Shown here piece after piece: positions 53,352 through 61,192 of a stretch of DNA of 64,000 nucleotides. The stretch covers positions 62,001-126,000 of the forward strand of contig JACPUC010000010.1 in assembly GCA_016192455.1 (NCBI GenBank), in the 5' to 3' direction. Position 1 is the first letter of the stretch. Each line of letters starts with the position of its first letter. A program made the translations under genes and the position numbers. This DNA is from Candidatus Tectimicrobiota bacterium. Lineage in GTDB: Bacteria; JACPUC01. The notes beneath the pieces are model-generated. The model did no database searches, was not told the origin of the DNA, and saw only the letters and a program-made list of their open reading frames with translations.

Positions 53352-54524
53352 ATGAAACTTCTATCCCGCGGTTTCGTTGGCATGCTGCTGCTCGGGTTCA
53401 TTCTCAGTCTGGCGGGAAGTTCGCCGGTTCAGGCGCAGGAGGGCGAGGCGGTCCTTGGCCTCCTGCTGCCGACCACCGGCTTCGTCGCTTACTACGGCAA
53501 GCAGATGCGTCTCTCGGCGGATATGGCCGTGGAGGACATCAACAAGGCCGGCGGCATCAACGGCAAGAAGATTCGCCTCGTCTTCTACGACACCGGCGGC
53601 AAGCCTGAGGAGGCCATCAACTCGACGCGGCGCTTGGCGACCTCCGACAACGTCGTGGCCATCATGGGGCCGATGACCAGCAGCGAGTGCCGGGTGGCCT
53701 ATCCGCTGGCGAACCGCCTCGGCATTCCCATCGTCGCTTCGGCCTGCTCGGCCCCTGGGCTGGGCGCCGCCAACCGCCCGTGGGCCTTCCGCAACACCGT
53801 GCTCGAGGCGGACGTGGCCGCCCCGTCTCTCACTTACTGGGCCAAGAAGCACAACGTCAAGAGCGTCGTGGTGTTCTACGATAACAAGGACATCGTCAGC
53901 AAGTCCTTCGGCCTGGAAGTGATGCCAGCCCTCCTGAAAGATAACGGCATCAAGCTCGTCGACTCGATCTCGGTGGTGACGGGAGATATGGACTACAGCG
54001 CCCAGGTCACCAAAGCCAAGTCGCTGAACGCGGAGGGGCTGGTCCTCTCCGCCCTGGCGAACGAGTCGGCGGGGATTGCCCGCGAGGCGCGCCGCCAGGG
54101 GCTGAAGCAGCCGATGTTCGGCGGCAGCTTCCTGGCCGGGCCGCAGTTCATCTCCAAGGGCGGCAGCGCGGTGGAAGGCGTGATCATGGGGAGCGGCTTC
54201 TGGCAGGATAACCCCGACCCGACCATCGCCGCCTTCGTGAAGCGCTTCAAGGAGCGCGAACCGAGCAAGGAGCCGCCACACCAGGTGACGGTCTATCAGT
54301 ACGAAACGATCACCATCATGAAGTATTGTTCCGAGAAGACGGGCGTGCAGTTCAAGCCTGAAACGCTGAAACAAGACCGCGAGAAAATCCGCGATTGCTG
54401 GCAGAACCTGCGCAACCACAAGGTGCTTAGCAGCACCATGTCGATGATCGAAGGCGACGGCAAACGCCCACCCCTCATCATCGAAGTCAAAGGCGGCACC
54501 TTCGAGCTCCTGAAGACGAACTAA
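53352..54524 (+). CDS. LivK-type (branched-chain amino acid family) solute-binding protein
   Basis: The product is 390 aa with a signal peptide (FVGMLLLGFILSLAGSSPVQAQ) and the type I periplasmic fold: GLLLPTTGFVAYYGKQMRLS, ADMAVEDINKAGGINGKKIR, VAIMGPMTSSECRVAYPLAN. GGAGGGAGGAG precedes ATG 53352. Such proteins in catabolic regions often bind aromatic acids or amino acid derivatives. No permease or ATPase gene is adjacent; two hairpins and an IS element follow. The TetR gene upstream is on the same strand. Confidence 0.85.
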   Translation: MKLLSRGFVGMLLLGFILSLAGSSPVQAQEGEAVLGLLLPTTGFVAYYGKQMRLSADMAVEDINKAGGINGKKIRLVFYDTGGKPEEAINSTRRLATSDNVVAIMGPMTSSECRVAYPLANRLGIPIVASACSAPGLGAANRPWAFRNTVLEADVAAPSLTYWAKKHNVKSVVVFYDNKDIVSKSFGLEVMPALLKDNGIKLVDSISVVTGDMDYSAQVTKAKSLNAEGLVLSALANESAGIAREARRQGLKQPMFGGSFLAGPQFISKGGSAVEGVIMGSGFWQDNPDPTIAAFVKRFKEREPSKEPPHQVTVYQYETITIMKYCSEKTGVQFKPETLKQDREKIRDCWQNLRNHKVLSSTMSMIEGDGKRPPLIIEVKGGTFELLKTN

Positions 54525-54565
54525 GCCAGGAGACGAAGCCCCGGCTATCTTGAGGGGAGGAGAAG

Positions 54566-54588
54566 GTGGGGGATCATTGATCCCCCAC
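54566..54588. terminator. Hairpin after the binding-protein gene (1)
   Basis: GTGGGGGATCA and TGATCCCCCAC form an 11-bp inverted repeat, 41 bases after the stop codon. A related hairpin lies at 48874-48893. Confidence 0.55.
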
Positions 54589-54636
54589 AAATAGACCCCG
54601 CAACAGCTCGACCTTAGCTCAGAAGTCTCGACAGGG

Positions 54637-54662
54637 CAAGGGGATACGCAAGTATCCCCTTG
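54637..54662 (+). terminator. Hairpin after the binding-protein gene (2)
   Basis: A perfect 11-bp stem (CAAGGGGATAC / GTATCCCCTTG) with a GCAA tetraloop is followed by TTTCG. The GNRA loop makes it stable. With the preceding hairpin it fills much of the 315-bp gap before the IS element; no gene was seen there. Confidence 0.55.
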
Positions 54663-54892
54663 TTTCGTAAGGAGTAAGTCCGCTAACACCTCGCCTTGAT
54701 GGTGGGCTGGAAGGAGACGAAGCAACACGAGCAGAGCCCCGGGTGGAGGAAAAAACTGGCACAGAATCTTGCACAAACGACCCGCAAAAGACTCCTGGCG
54801 GTCGGGCCGAGAAGCCTGCCGCTCCGTCATGGGTGCACTGGAGTTGACCCGTTTTCGTGGACACGCGATGCTTTGAGCAGGAGGTGTTCACG

Positions 54893-55204
54893 ATGCCCAA
54901 GACAAGACGACCGTATCCCCCGGAGTTCCGCCGTCAGATGGTGGAGCTGGTGCGTGCCGGCCGCAGCCCGGATGAGCTGGCACGTGAGTTCGAGCCCTCC
55001 GGCCAGTCCATCCGCAATTGGGTGCGCCAAGCGGCGCGTGAAGCTGGCGCTGGCGACGGGTTGAGCGCCGATGAGCGCCAGGAGTTGCGCCGGCTGCGCC
55101 GCGAGGTGCGGCAGCTGCGCACGGAACGGGAGATTCTGGCAAAAGCCGCGGCCTGGTTCGCTCGGGAGACCGACTCGCTCACCTCGAGGCCTTCGAGTTC
55201 GTGA
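54893..55204 (+). CDS. IS3-family OrfA (HTH protein)
   Basis: The product is 103 aa. An N-terminal helix-turn-helix (YPPEFRRQMVELVRAGRSPD, ELAREFEPSGQSIRNWVRQA) is followed by a leucine-zipper-like stretch (ELRRLRREVRQLRTEREILA) typical of IS3 OrfA. The start ATG 54893 was chosen by homology. It overlaps OrfB by four bases, and an AAAAG tract near 55140 could promote -1 frameshifting to make the OrfAB transposase. Confidence 0.87.
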   Translation: MPKTRRPYPPEFRRQMVELVRAGRSPDELAREFEPSGQSIRNWVRQAAREAGAGDGLSADERQELRRLRREVRQLRTEREILAKAAAWFARETDSLTSRPSSS

Positions 55205-56049
55205 AGGCGCACCAGGTCCGCTATCCGGTGGCCACCATGTGTCGCCTGCTGGGTGTCTCCGCCAGCGGCTACCATGCGTGGCGGAAACGCCTGCCGTCGG
55301 GACGGGCGCGGGCCGATCGGGAGCTGACTATGCAGATTCGGGCCATCCACGCGCGCTCGCGCGGCACCTACGGGGCGCCACGGGTACAGGCTGAACTCGC
55401 CGCCCAGGGCATCCGCGTGGGCCAGAAACGGGTGGCGCGCCTGATGCGGGCCGCGGGCTTGGCAGGCGTCAGTCGCCGGCGCCGCGTGCGCACGACCACG
55501 CGCGGCTCCGCGGCTCACCCCGCCGCCGACCTGGTGGCACGCGACTTCACGGCAGCGGCCCCCGACCGCCTGTGGGTGGCCGACATCACGTATCTCCCCA
55601 CCGGCGCGGGATTCCTCTACCTCGCCGTCGTCCTCGACGCCTTCAGCCGCCGCATCATCGGCTGGGCCATGGAAGGGCACCGGCGCACCGAGCTCGTCCT
55701 CCAGGCGCTCGATATGGCCCTCCGCCAGCGCTGCCCGCGGGGCGTCGTGCATCATTCCGACCACGGCACCCAATACACCTCCCTCGCCTTTGGAACGCGC
55801 TGCCGAGAGGCCGGCGTGCGCCCCTCCAGGGGACCGGTGGGGGACTGCTACGACAACGCCCTGTGCGAGAGCTTCTTTGCCACCCTGGAGTGCGAGCTGC
55901 TGGACCGCCACCGCTTCCGCACCCACGGGGAAGCGCGGCGGGCGGTGTTCGAGTTCATCGAAGGGTGGTACAACACCCATCGTCGCCACTCGTCCCTCGG
56001 CCACCTCTCTCCCCTCGACTACGAAAGGACCTACTCACCTGCGGCCTAA
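55201..56049 (+). CDS. IS3-family OrfB (DDE transposase)
   Basis: The product is 282 aa from GTG 55201. The HTH_21 segment (IRAIHARSRGTYGAPRVQAE) precedes the integrase core, whose DDE residues are seen in LWVADITYLPTGAGFLYLA (Asp), VVHHSDHGTQYTS (Asp) and NALCESFFATLECE (Glu). The end YNTHRRHSSLGHLSPLDYER is also conserved. All catalytic residues are present, so the element may be active. Confidence 0.9.
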   Translation: MKAHQVRYPVATMCRLLGVSASGYHAWRKRLPSGRARADRELTMQIRAIHARSRGTYGAPRVQAELAAQGIRVGQKRVARLMRAAGLAGVSRRRRVRTTTRGSAAHPAADLVARDFTAAAPDRLWVADITYLPTGAGFLYLAVVLDAFSRRIIGWAMEGHRRTELVLQALDMALRQRCPRGVVHHSDHGTQYTSLAFGTRCREAGVRPSRGPVGDCYDNALCESFFATLECELLDRHRFRTHGEARRAVFEFIEGWYNTHRRHSSLGHLSPLDYERTYSPAA

Positions 56050-56225
56050 AGGCGAAAGCTGTTTACCGTCTACGAAAGCGGGTGAACTTCACCCAAAGCC
56101 GCCTGGTCGAGACTGGTGATGAAATTCGGCCTGCGCCCTTGGCGATCCCGCAAGGAGGCGAATCACTTCGCGAAAGACCTCGACAACGTTGTCTCAAACG
56201 ACGAAACCGGGTCAACTCCCTCTCA

Positions 56226-57989
56226 TCACCATTGGGTGCGTTCGAGCAGCTTCATGAAATTCCGCTTGGGCTTGTGCGCCGCGCGGACCGACGCGAGGTA
56301 TTGCGCAAACTCGGACTCCCGGCCCAGACGCGCCATCAACTCCTGGACCTTCTTCAGCAGCCCGACGGCCTCCCGGTACGCTTCGTTGTTCTTCCGGCTC
56401 AGCGTGGGCTCGATCCGCCGCTGGTAGAGCGGCAGGGCGTCCTCAGGATGGCTCTTCTCTCGTTTCTTGGCGAGCTCCATCCACTGGTCGTCGGCGCAGC
56501 CGCCCTCGGTGGCCTCCCGCCAGGCCGCCTTGATGTCCTTCTCCCAGAGGAAGACCCGCACGAGTTCCGTGTGGTCCGACCGCCGCTCCCAGGCCCATCG
56601 GTCGCCGCTGGCCTGGCGCTTCGCCGCGGCGATTGATTGCCGAAGGAGATCCAGCGCCTTCGCTCGCCACGTCGTCCACTGGCCGATCTTGTCGGCGTGG
56701 CGTTTCAGGTTTTGGTACCGGTCGAGTGTGGGCGACTCCGCGAACTCTGCCCAGGCGAGGGCCATCGCGTCGTCGTGGCGCCCGCGGCGGTGATACTCGG
56801 CGGCCAGGAACTCCCGCAGCCGCGGGTCGGTCCGCGTGGGGAAGGCCGTGACGCCGCGCTCCGCCCAGTCGAGCGCCAAGTCGTGCTTCCCGGCCTGCTG
56901 GTACGTCTCGGCGATCTGGAGATAGTCGTAGGCCGTGGAGAGGTCGCGGGTCTTGACCGCGACGACCGCCTCCACGTCGCCCGTCCGCCGCGCCAGCGTC
57001 TCCATGATGTGGGTGATGCGGAAGCGTGTTCCATACTTCGCCGGGTCGTCGCGGCCGGGGCCGAGGGGGCGCACCTTGGCCCATTCGGCCTCCGCCAGCG
57101 TCCGGTACACTGCCAGTCCCTTCTCGCCGAGAACATCCGCGTAGGTGTCCGCCGCGCCGTAGAAGGTGTCCCACTCGGCGCGCAGCTCCCACGCGAAGAG
57201 GCGCCTGGCCAGCTCTTCAGGGTCGGGCATAGCTTTCCGGCACGCCTTGAGGTGGAGCTCCTGCAGGCGTTCAAGGATGCCGCCCATGTGGCCGTCCGAA
57301 TCGTCGACGGACTCGATCGCCGCTTCCACGTCTTCCAGCGCATGCTCGGTCAGGTCGATGACCTCGGAGGCATATCCCCCTTTGAGGATGTCCTCTACCG
57401 CATCGATCACTTCTTCAATCCGCGAAGCGTAGTCGTAGGCGCCCCGGTAATCGACGAAGCCGCCCCCATCCACGGCCTCATCGATCGCCAGCCGATAGGT
57501 GGCGAGGTCGAGCCCCTTGGCACGCTCCTTCGCGGCCTTCATGAGCAGCCGCTGGCGCAGTCGATCGTCGTCCATGCCTTGCTCCATGAGCAGGTCGACG
57601 AGCGCATTCTTGTCCTGACCGGCGAGGTAGGCGCGGACATCCTTCATGGTCACCACTGGCTTGGCGAGTTTCTTTTCCCCGGCGTGATCCGGTCGCGCTT
57701 GGTCCAGCCACGCCAAGCCCACGGCCACGCAGTGCTTGCAGAAGGCGCCGTCCTGGCCAACCGGACAGGTGCACGAGTACCGGACCTTGCCGTCTTCGAT
57801 CCAAAACTTGACCCGATACGGCAGGGTCCCCCGAACCTTCGCGGTGACCGTTCCCCCATGCTCGGCCAGGGATCCGACCCGCCCGCCGGCGAAATACCCT
57901 TCGCCGCGCTCGAATGACCGCGCCCCCGCCGCGCGTTGGAGCATGCGGCGATCCAGGACTGCCGTGAGGTCCCGTGCCTTCGACGTCAT
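56226..57989 (-). CDS. SWIM zinc-finger protein with TPR-like helical C-terminus, overlapping cas6
   Basis: The product is 587 aa. The SWIM motif is CTCPVGQDGAFCKHCVAVGL (CxC-x8-CxH), near residue 70 after a beta-rich lead (FERGEGYFAGGRV). The remaining 450 residues are helical with TPR-like pairs (LQIAETYQQAGKHDLALDWA, EYHRRGRHDDAMALAWAEFA). The start ATG 57989 overlaps the cas6 stop by four bases, so it is the last gene of the CRISPR locus as it stands. SWIM proteins bind DNA or protein; helicase-linked ones are known, but this one has no helicase domain. A role in CRISPR function or regulation is inferred from position only. Confidence 0.75.
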   Translation of the reverse strand: MTSKARDLTAVLDRRMLQRAAGARSFERGEGYFAGGRVGSLAEHGGTVTAKVRGTLPYRVKFWIEDGKVRYSCTCPVGQDGAFCKHCVAVGLAWLDQARPDHAGEKKLAKPVVTMKDVRAYLAGQDKNALVDLLMEQGMDDDRLRQRLLMKAAKERAKGLDLATYRLAIDEAVDGGGFVDYRGAYDYASRIEEVIDAVEDILKGGYASEVIDLTEHALEDVEAAIESVDDSDGHMGGILERLQELHLKACRKAMPDPEELARRLFAWELRAEWDTFYGAADTYADVLGEKGLAVYRTLAEAEWAKVRPLGPGRDDPAKYGTRFRITHIMETLARRTGDVEAVVAVKTRDLSTAYDYLQIAETYQQAGKHDLALDWAERGVTAFPTRTDPRLREFLAAEYHRRGRHDDAMALAWAEFAESPTLDRYQNLKRHADKIGQWTTWRAKALDLLRQSIAAAKRQASGDRWAWERRSDHTELVRVFLWEKDIKAAWREATEGGCADDQWMELAKKREKSHPEDALPLYQRRIEPTLSRKNNEAYREAVGLLKKVQELMARLGRESEFAQYLASVRAAHKPKRNFMKLLERTQW

Positions 57990-58876
57990 CCCGCCTGCCT
58001 CCCTTCCGCCGGCTCCAACGGCTCCACCACAAGCTGCCCCAAGCCCACCACGGCGCCCTTGCCGAGGTGCAGCCATTGGGCGGCGGCGAGCAGGGGCCAG
58101 AGATCGCCGGGGCCCTCTGGCAGATCGAGGTGTCCGGTTACGCCGCGCATCTCGATCTCGCTCTGCTGGCGGGCGGAGTAACGCACCAAATCGAGGCGCT
58201 CACCCTGCCAGGGCAACGTGGCGATACTCTGCGCCAGGTCGAGGAGCTGCGGGCGCAAGGCTGCAAGCTGTTCCTGGTCTTCCGGGGTGAGAAGGGGCTG
58301 GAGGCGGCGGGCGCCGGCCACCACGAGGTCGGCCAGAGTGGGATGGGCGAGCAGACGGTGACGGCGCAGCAGCCGCAGCGGGGCGGGAAAGGTGAGGCGG
58401 CAGGGGGTGCTTGCGGGTGGACCAGCGAGGGGCCAGGCGGCTTCGCTGAGGGGCCAGGCGGTGTCGGCGCCACTGCTTTCGCAAGGCTGGCCATCAGGAC
58501 CAAGCAGCCGTAACACCCGGACGTGGAACCGCTGGCGGTCGGGACCAAGCCCCATGCCGGAGGCGATGTCCCAGGCGCGCAGTAAAAGGGCATCGTGCCG
58601 CAGGCCGGCGCCGAAGGAGACCCACTCCAGGGCCGGCGCATCCTCTGGATCGTACGGGGCGGGACGCAGGATAAACGCCGGCGAGCGCCGCGTGGACCGG
58701 CCCTCACCTTCGAAGACAGTGAGATAGGCTTGAGAATCGAGGTCGTGCAGCGCTGCCCCCCAGACGCCGCGCAACATCGGCGCCGTGGCCTGCACGCCTG
58801 GGGTGCTCAGCGACAGGCGACGCGGCAGGACACGGATGCCGGTAAGCAACCTGCGCAGCGAGGATTCAAGCGTCAC
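57986..58876 (-). CDS. cas6: CRISPR pre-crRNA endonuclease Cas6
   Basis: The product is 296 aa. The C-terminal half carries the Cas6 signature: GVTGHLDLPEGPGDLWPLLA, then AAQWLHLGKGAVVGLGQLVV with the glycine-rich loop GKGAVVGLG near the C-terminus. The N-terminal ferredoxin-like half (GVWGAALHDLDSQAYLTVFE) fits the RAMP fold. The start is GTG 58876. Its gene lies between the array and the SWIM gene, all on the minus strand. Cas6 would cut the repeat transcript to leave an 8-nt ATTGAAAC handle on each crRNA. A catalytic His cannot be assigned with confidence. Confidence 0.8.
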   Translation of the reverse strand: MTLESSLRRLLTGIRVLPRRLSLSTPGVQATAPMLRGVWGAALHDLDSQAYLTVFEGEGRSTRRSPAFILRPAPYDPEDAPALEWVSFGAGLRHDALLLRAWDIASGMGLGPDRQRFHVRVLRLLGPDGQPCESSGADTAWPLSEAAWPLAGPPASTPCRLTFPAPLRLLRRHRLLAHPTLADLVVAGARRLQPLLTPEDQEQLAALRPQLLDLAQSIATLPWQGERLDLVRYSARQQSEIEMRGVTGHLDLPEGPGDLWPLLAAAQWLHLGKGAVVGLGQLVVEPLEPAEGRQAG

Positions 58877-59029
58877 GCCACAATCCCCTCAAGAACGGGG
58901 CTCCCTTCTCATTTGCTGAATACCCACCCGGCTGACCGGCTCCATTCTCCCCGCTTGTAGTCTCCTCTAAACCTGTCTAAACCTGGCTTTCTTTCAAGGG
59001 CCCGCCGCGGGGCGCCGCCCCGCACCCCG

Positions 59030-59048
59030 CTGGGGTCATCGACCCCAG
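59030..59048. terminator. Hairpin at the distal end of the CRISPR array
   Basis: CTGGGGTC-ATC-GACCCCAG is an 8-bp stem ten bases from the oldest repeat, next to a very GC-rich hairpin (CGGGGCGCCGCCCCG at about 59008-59022). For minus-strand transcription this would come right after the array. No T-run follows. Confidence 0.4.
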
Positions 59049-59057
59049 ACCCCACTA

Positions 59058-59554
59058 CTTTCAATCCCCTCTAAAGCGGGGCATCTTCTGCAACGACATC
59101 AAAAAGCAGCTTTCAATGACGCTGGAACTTCTGGAAGAGTTTCAATCCCCTCTAAAGCGGGGCATCTTCTGCAACGAAAATAGCCCGCTGGGAACGATTA
59201 GCTGACGATTTCAGTTTCAATCCCCTCTAAAGCGGGGCATCTTCTGCAACGGAACGAAGGAGCTGTCCAAGGGTTCATCAGCTCGTGGACGTTTCAATCC
59301 CCTCTAAAGCGGGGCATCTTCTGCAACCGGGATCAGCACTGCTCCGCCCCGTCCGAAGAGCTCCTGCGTTTCAATCCCCTCTAAAGCGGGGCATCTTCTG
59401 CAACCTGGGCGATACGAACTTGGTTCGCCGCCAACTGCCGGGTTTCAATCCCCTCTAAAGCGGGGCATCTTCTGCAACAAGACCTAGCAGGGATGGGAAG
59501 GACATGAGAGCGACTGAGTTTCAATCCCCTCTAAAGCGGGGCATCTTCTGCAAC
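59058..59554 (-). CRISPR. CRISPR array, seven 37-nt repeats and six spacers
   Basis: Repeats start at 59058, 59139, 59214, 59291, 59368, 59442 and 59518. On the minus strand each begins GTTGCAGAAGATGCCCCGC and ends AGAGGGGATTGAAAC, with a CCCC...GGGG hairpin core. Spacers are 44, 38, 40, 40, 37 and 39 nt from left to right. The leftmost repeat has one altered terminal base, which marks it as the distal (oldest) end; the leader is therefore on the cas2 side. The ATTGAAAC end is the usual 5' handle of Cas6-processed type I and III crRNAs. All repeats but the first are identical. Confidence 0.97.
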
Positions 59555-59837
59555 CGCGGTTCCTGGAATCCCTTGCTTGCAAAAGGGTTGGGGAGACGAT
59601 TTCCGTAACCATCCGAAAACCCTTCTTGAAGGGCCGGCATCCTCCTCGACGCGGCTCCTCAAGATTTCGGCAAGCCATTAATTCGCATCCGCTTCCGCCG
59701 TTTCCGTAACCTCCCCCCGAAAACGGGGCTGAAGAGGTTACGGAAGTGTTGCAGGTTACCCCACCCGGGGCAACTCGTGGCGGCCTTCTTCACGCGCACG
59801 GCACGCCACGCTTCTTCTCGTTCCCTTCACCAATACG
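59555..59837 (-). promoter_or_regulatory. Presumed CRISPR leader, with hairpin and repeated TTTCCGTAACC
   Basis: The 283-bp region between cas2 and the array should hold the leader and array promoter. It contains TTTCCGTAACC twice (59600-59610 and 59701-59711), each followed by a CCGAAAAC sequence, 101 bases apart. The second copy forms a strong nested hairpin: outer arms TTCCGTAACCTC and GAGGTTACGGAA (59702-59745) and inner arms CCCCG and CGGGG around AAAA. A GTTGCAG matching the repeat start lies at 59749-59755 (read on the plus strand). Confidence 0.55.
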
Positions 59838-60134
59838 CTACACGATGAAGACGATCTCCTCGCCCGGCGCCTCGTCGCTCCCTTGTCCGACCCGCCAGCT
59901 CTTGCGGGCGCAGGCCGCGCAGAGGGGGTAGATGGCGAGGCGATCCTCTTCCAGGTTGATGAGCTTCGCTGCCTGCTGGCGCATCTTGTCAAAGAGCGCG
60001 CGGTCGAGGACCGCCTCGAAGATGCTATACTGCACCCGGTCGCCGTAGGCGTCAAGCAGTTTTGCCAGGCTGGCGCGGCGCTTGTCGTCGGGTACGTCGT
60101 AGCAGATGACGTAGCGCGTGGCGTCATCGGTCAT
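59838..60134 (-). CDS. cas2: CRISPR-associated endonuclease Cas2
   Basis: The product is 98 aa, within the usual 85-100. The opening RYVICYDVPDDKRRASLAKL holds the conserved Asp after strand 1 (YDVPDDKRR), followed by LDAYGDRVQYSIFEAVLDRA, the typical Cas2 helix-strand. The start ATG 60134 is five bases from the cas1 stop, so the two are co-transcribed. Cas2 forms the integration complex with Cas1. Confidence 0.95.
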   Translation of the reverse strand: MTDDATRYVICYDVPDDKRRASLAKLLDAYGDRVQYSIFEAVLDRALFDKMRQQAAKLINLEEDRLAIYPLCAACARKSWRVGQGSDEAPGEEIVFIV

Positions 60135-60139
60135 GGCGC

Positions 60140-61189
60140 TCAGCCCCCATAGCGGAACGGCTGGTAGGGTTCGCCGCCGCGCAGGCTGACGGCGAGGCGC
60201 TCCACCTGGCGGCGCAGCAGGGCGGTGGGTTCAATCTTTGCGTCGCTCTCCTGTTCGCGCAGGGGGCGCAGGAGGTGTTTCTCCCACTCGCGGAAGAAGA
60301 GGCGCAGGCCGTCGCGCGTCAGGCGCACGCCGCCGGGGCGCTCGGCATCGGCCTCGAAGTGCTCCGGACGAAGAATGCGCAGATTGCAGGCGCGCAGCAC
60401 GAAGCGGTCCACGAGGGGATGGCGCAGCTCTTCGAGCAGGTCGAGGGCAAGGCTGGGGCGGCCGGGCCGCACCTCGTGGAAGAAGCCGAGGGCGGGGTCG
60501 AGACCGCGCGCCTCGATCAGTCCCGCCAGCAGATTGCCGAGCAGCACGTAGCCGAAGGAAAGGAGGGCGTTGGCCGGGTCGGGGGGCGGGCGGCGCTGGC
60601 GCCCGGTGAAGGGGATGTCGGCGCGGAAGGCGTTGCCGAGGGCCTGGAAGTAGGTGTGGGCGCCGGCGCCCTCGAGGCCGAGGAGCCTGCCGCTCTCGTC
60701 CTGCGCGGCATCTTCTCTGGATGCGGGCGGGACGCCCGCGCTCCCGCCACTTTCGACCTGGTCGACCATCTCCTTGAGCCGGGCGATGGCGTCGGCGAGG
60801 CTGGGGGCGTCGGCCTCGTTGCTCTGGATGTCGCGCAGCACCTCGCGGGCGTTGGCCAGCTTGGCGGCGACCACGGCGCGGGCGCGGCGCAGGCGGCGGG
60901 CGGGATCGTACGCGGTTTCGTACTGGCGCAGGCGCAGGTCGGCGGAGCGCGGCATCTCCGGCGCGAGGCGGCCGAGGTAGCCGCCGTCCCAGGCGAACCA
61001 GGCGACGCCGATGCCGCGTTGCAGGCAGAAGCGGGTGGCGTCGGCGGTGATGTGGACGCGCACGACGAGGGCGATGATCTCCAGGCGGTGCGGCTCCACC
61101 TCGATGAGGGTGCGGCGGCGTTCCGGCTCGGGGCCGGCGGGGCCGTCGGGGTTCACCTCGGCGGTGACGACGAGGCGCAGCGCCGCCAC
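60140..61189 (-). CDS. cas1: CRISPR-associated integrase Cas1, with REP-derived in-frame insertion
   Basis: The product is 349 aa from GTG 61189, the start being uncertain because an IS1380 remnant abuts it. The N-terminal domain (LIEVEPHRLEIIALVVRVHI, CLQRGIGVAWFAWDGGYLGR) leads to the helical catalytic domain with LLGLEGAGAHTYFQALGNAF (Glu), FFHEVRPGRPSLALDLLEEL (His and acidic residues). All metal ligands seem present. Between the domains lies ESGGSAGVPPASREDAAQDE, encoded by a REP-like palindrome that also occurs at 14615-14637. The insertion sits in a linker before LLGLEG and may be tolerated. No effector gene follows upstream. Confidence 0.9.
   Translation of the reverse strand: MAALRLVVTAEVNPDGPAGPEPERRRTLIEVEPHRLEIIALVVRVHITADATRFCLQRGIGVAWFAWDGGYLGRLAPEMPRSADLRLRQYETAYDPARRLRRARAVVAAKLANAREVLRDIQSNEADAPSLADAIARLKEMVDQVESGGSAGVPPASREDAAQDESGRLLGLEGAGAHTYFQALGNAFRADIPFTGRQRRPPPDPANALLSFGYVLLGNLLAGLIEARGLDPALGFFHEVRPGRPSLALDLLEELRHPLVDRFVLRACNLRILRPEHFEADAERPGGVRLTRDGLRLFFREWEKHLLRPLREQESDAKIEPTALLRRQVERLAVSLRGGEPYQPFRYGG
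60722..60744 (-). repeat. REP-like palindrome inside cas1
   Basis: A 23-nt sequence containing GCGGGCGGGACGCCCGC is an exact reverse complement of 14615-14637. It encodes the SAGVPPAS peptide in cas1 without shifting the frame. Confidence 0.75.
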
Positions 61190-61192
61190 GGG

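Larger units (their letters stand above)
54840..56219 (+). mobile_element. IS3-family insertion sequence
   Basis: The 1380-bp element is bounded by 19-bp inverted repeats with 18 matches: GGAGTTGACCCGTTTTCGT at 54840-54858 and its near-complement at 56201-56219. Inside are two overlapping genes with OrfB in the -1 frame relative to OrfA, as expected for IS3. No clear target duplication was found (act versus ctc). The right end lies six bases from the stop codon of the SWIM-domain gene, so that gene was not broken. The element looks intact. Confidence 0.85.

Noticed and set aside
54837-56222. Target-site duplication of the IS3 element
   Set aside because: The three bases on each side (act and ctc) do not match, so no duplication can be claimed.
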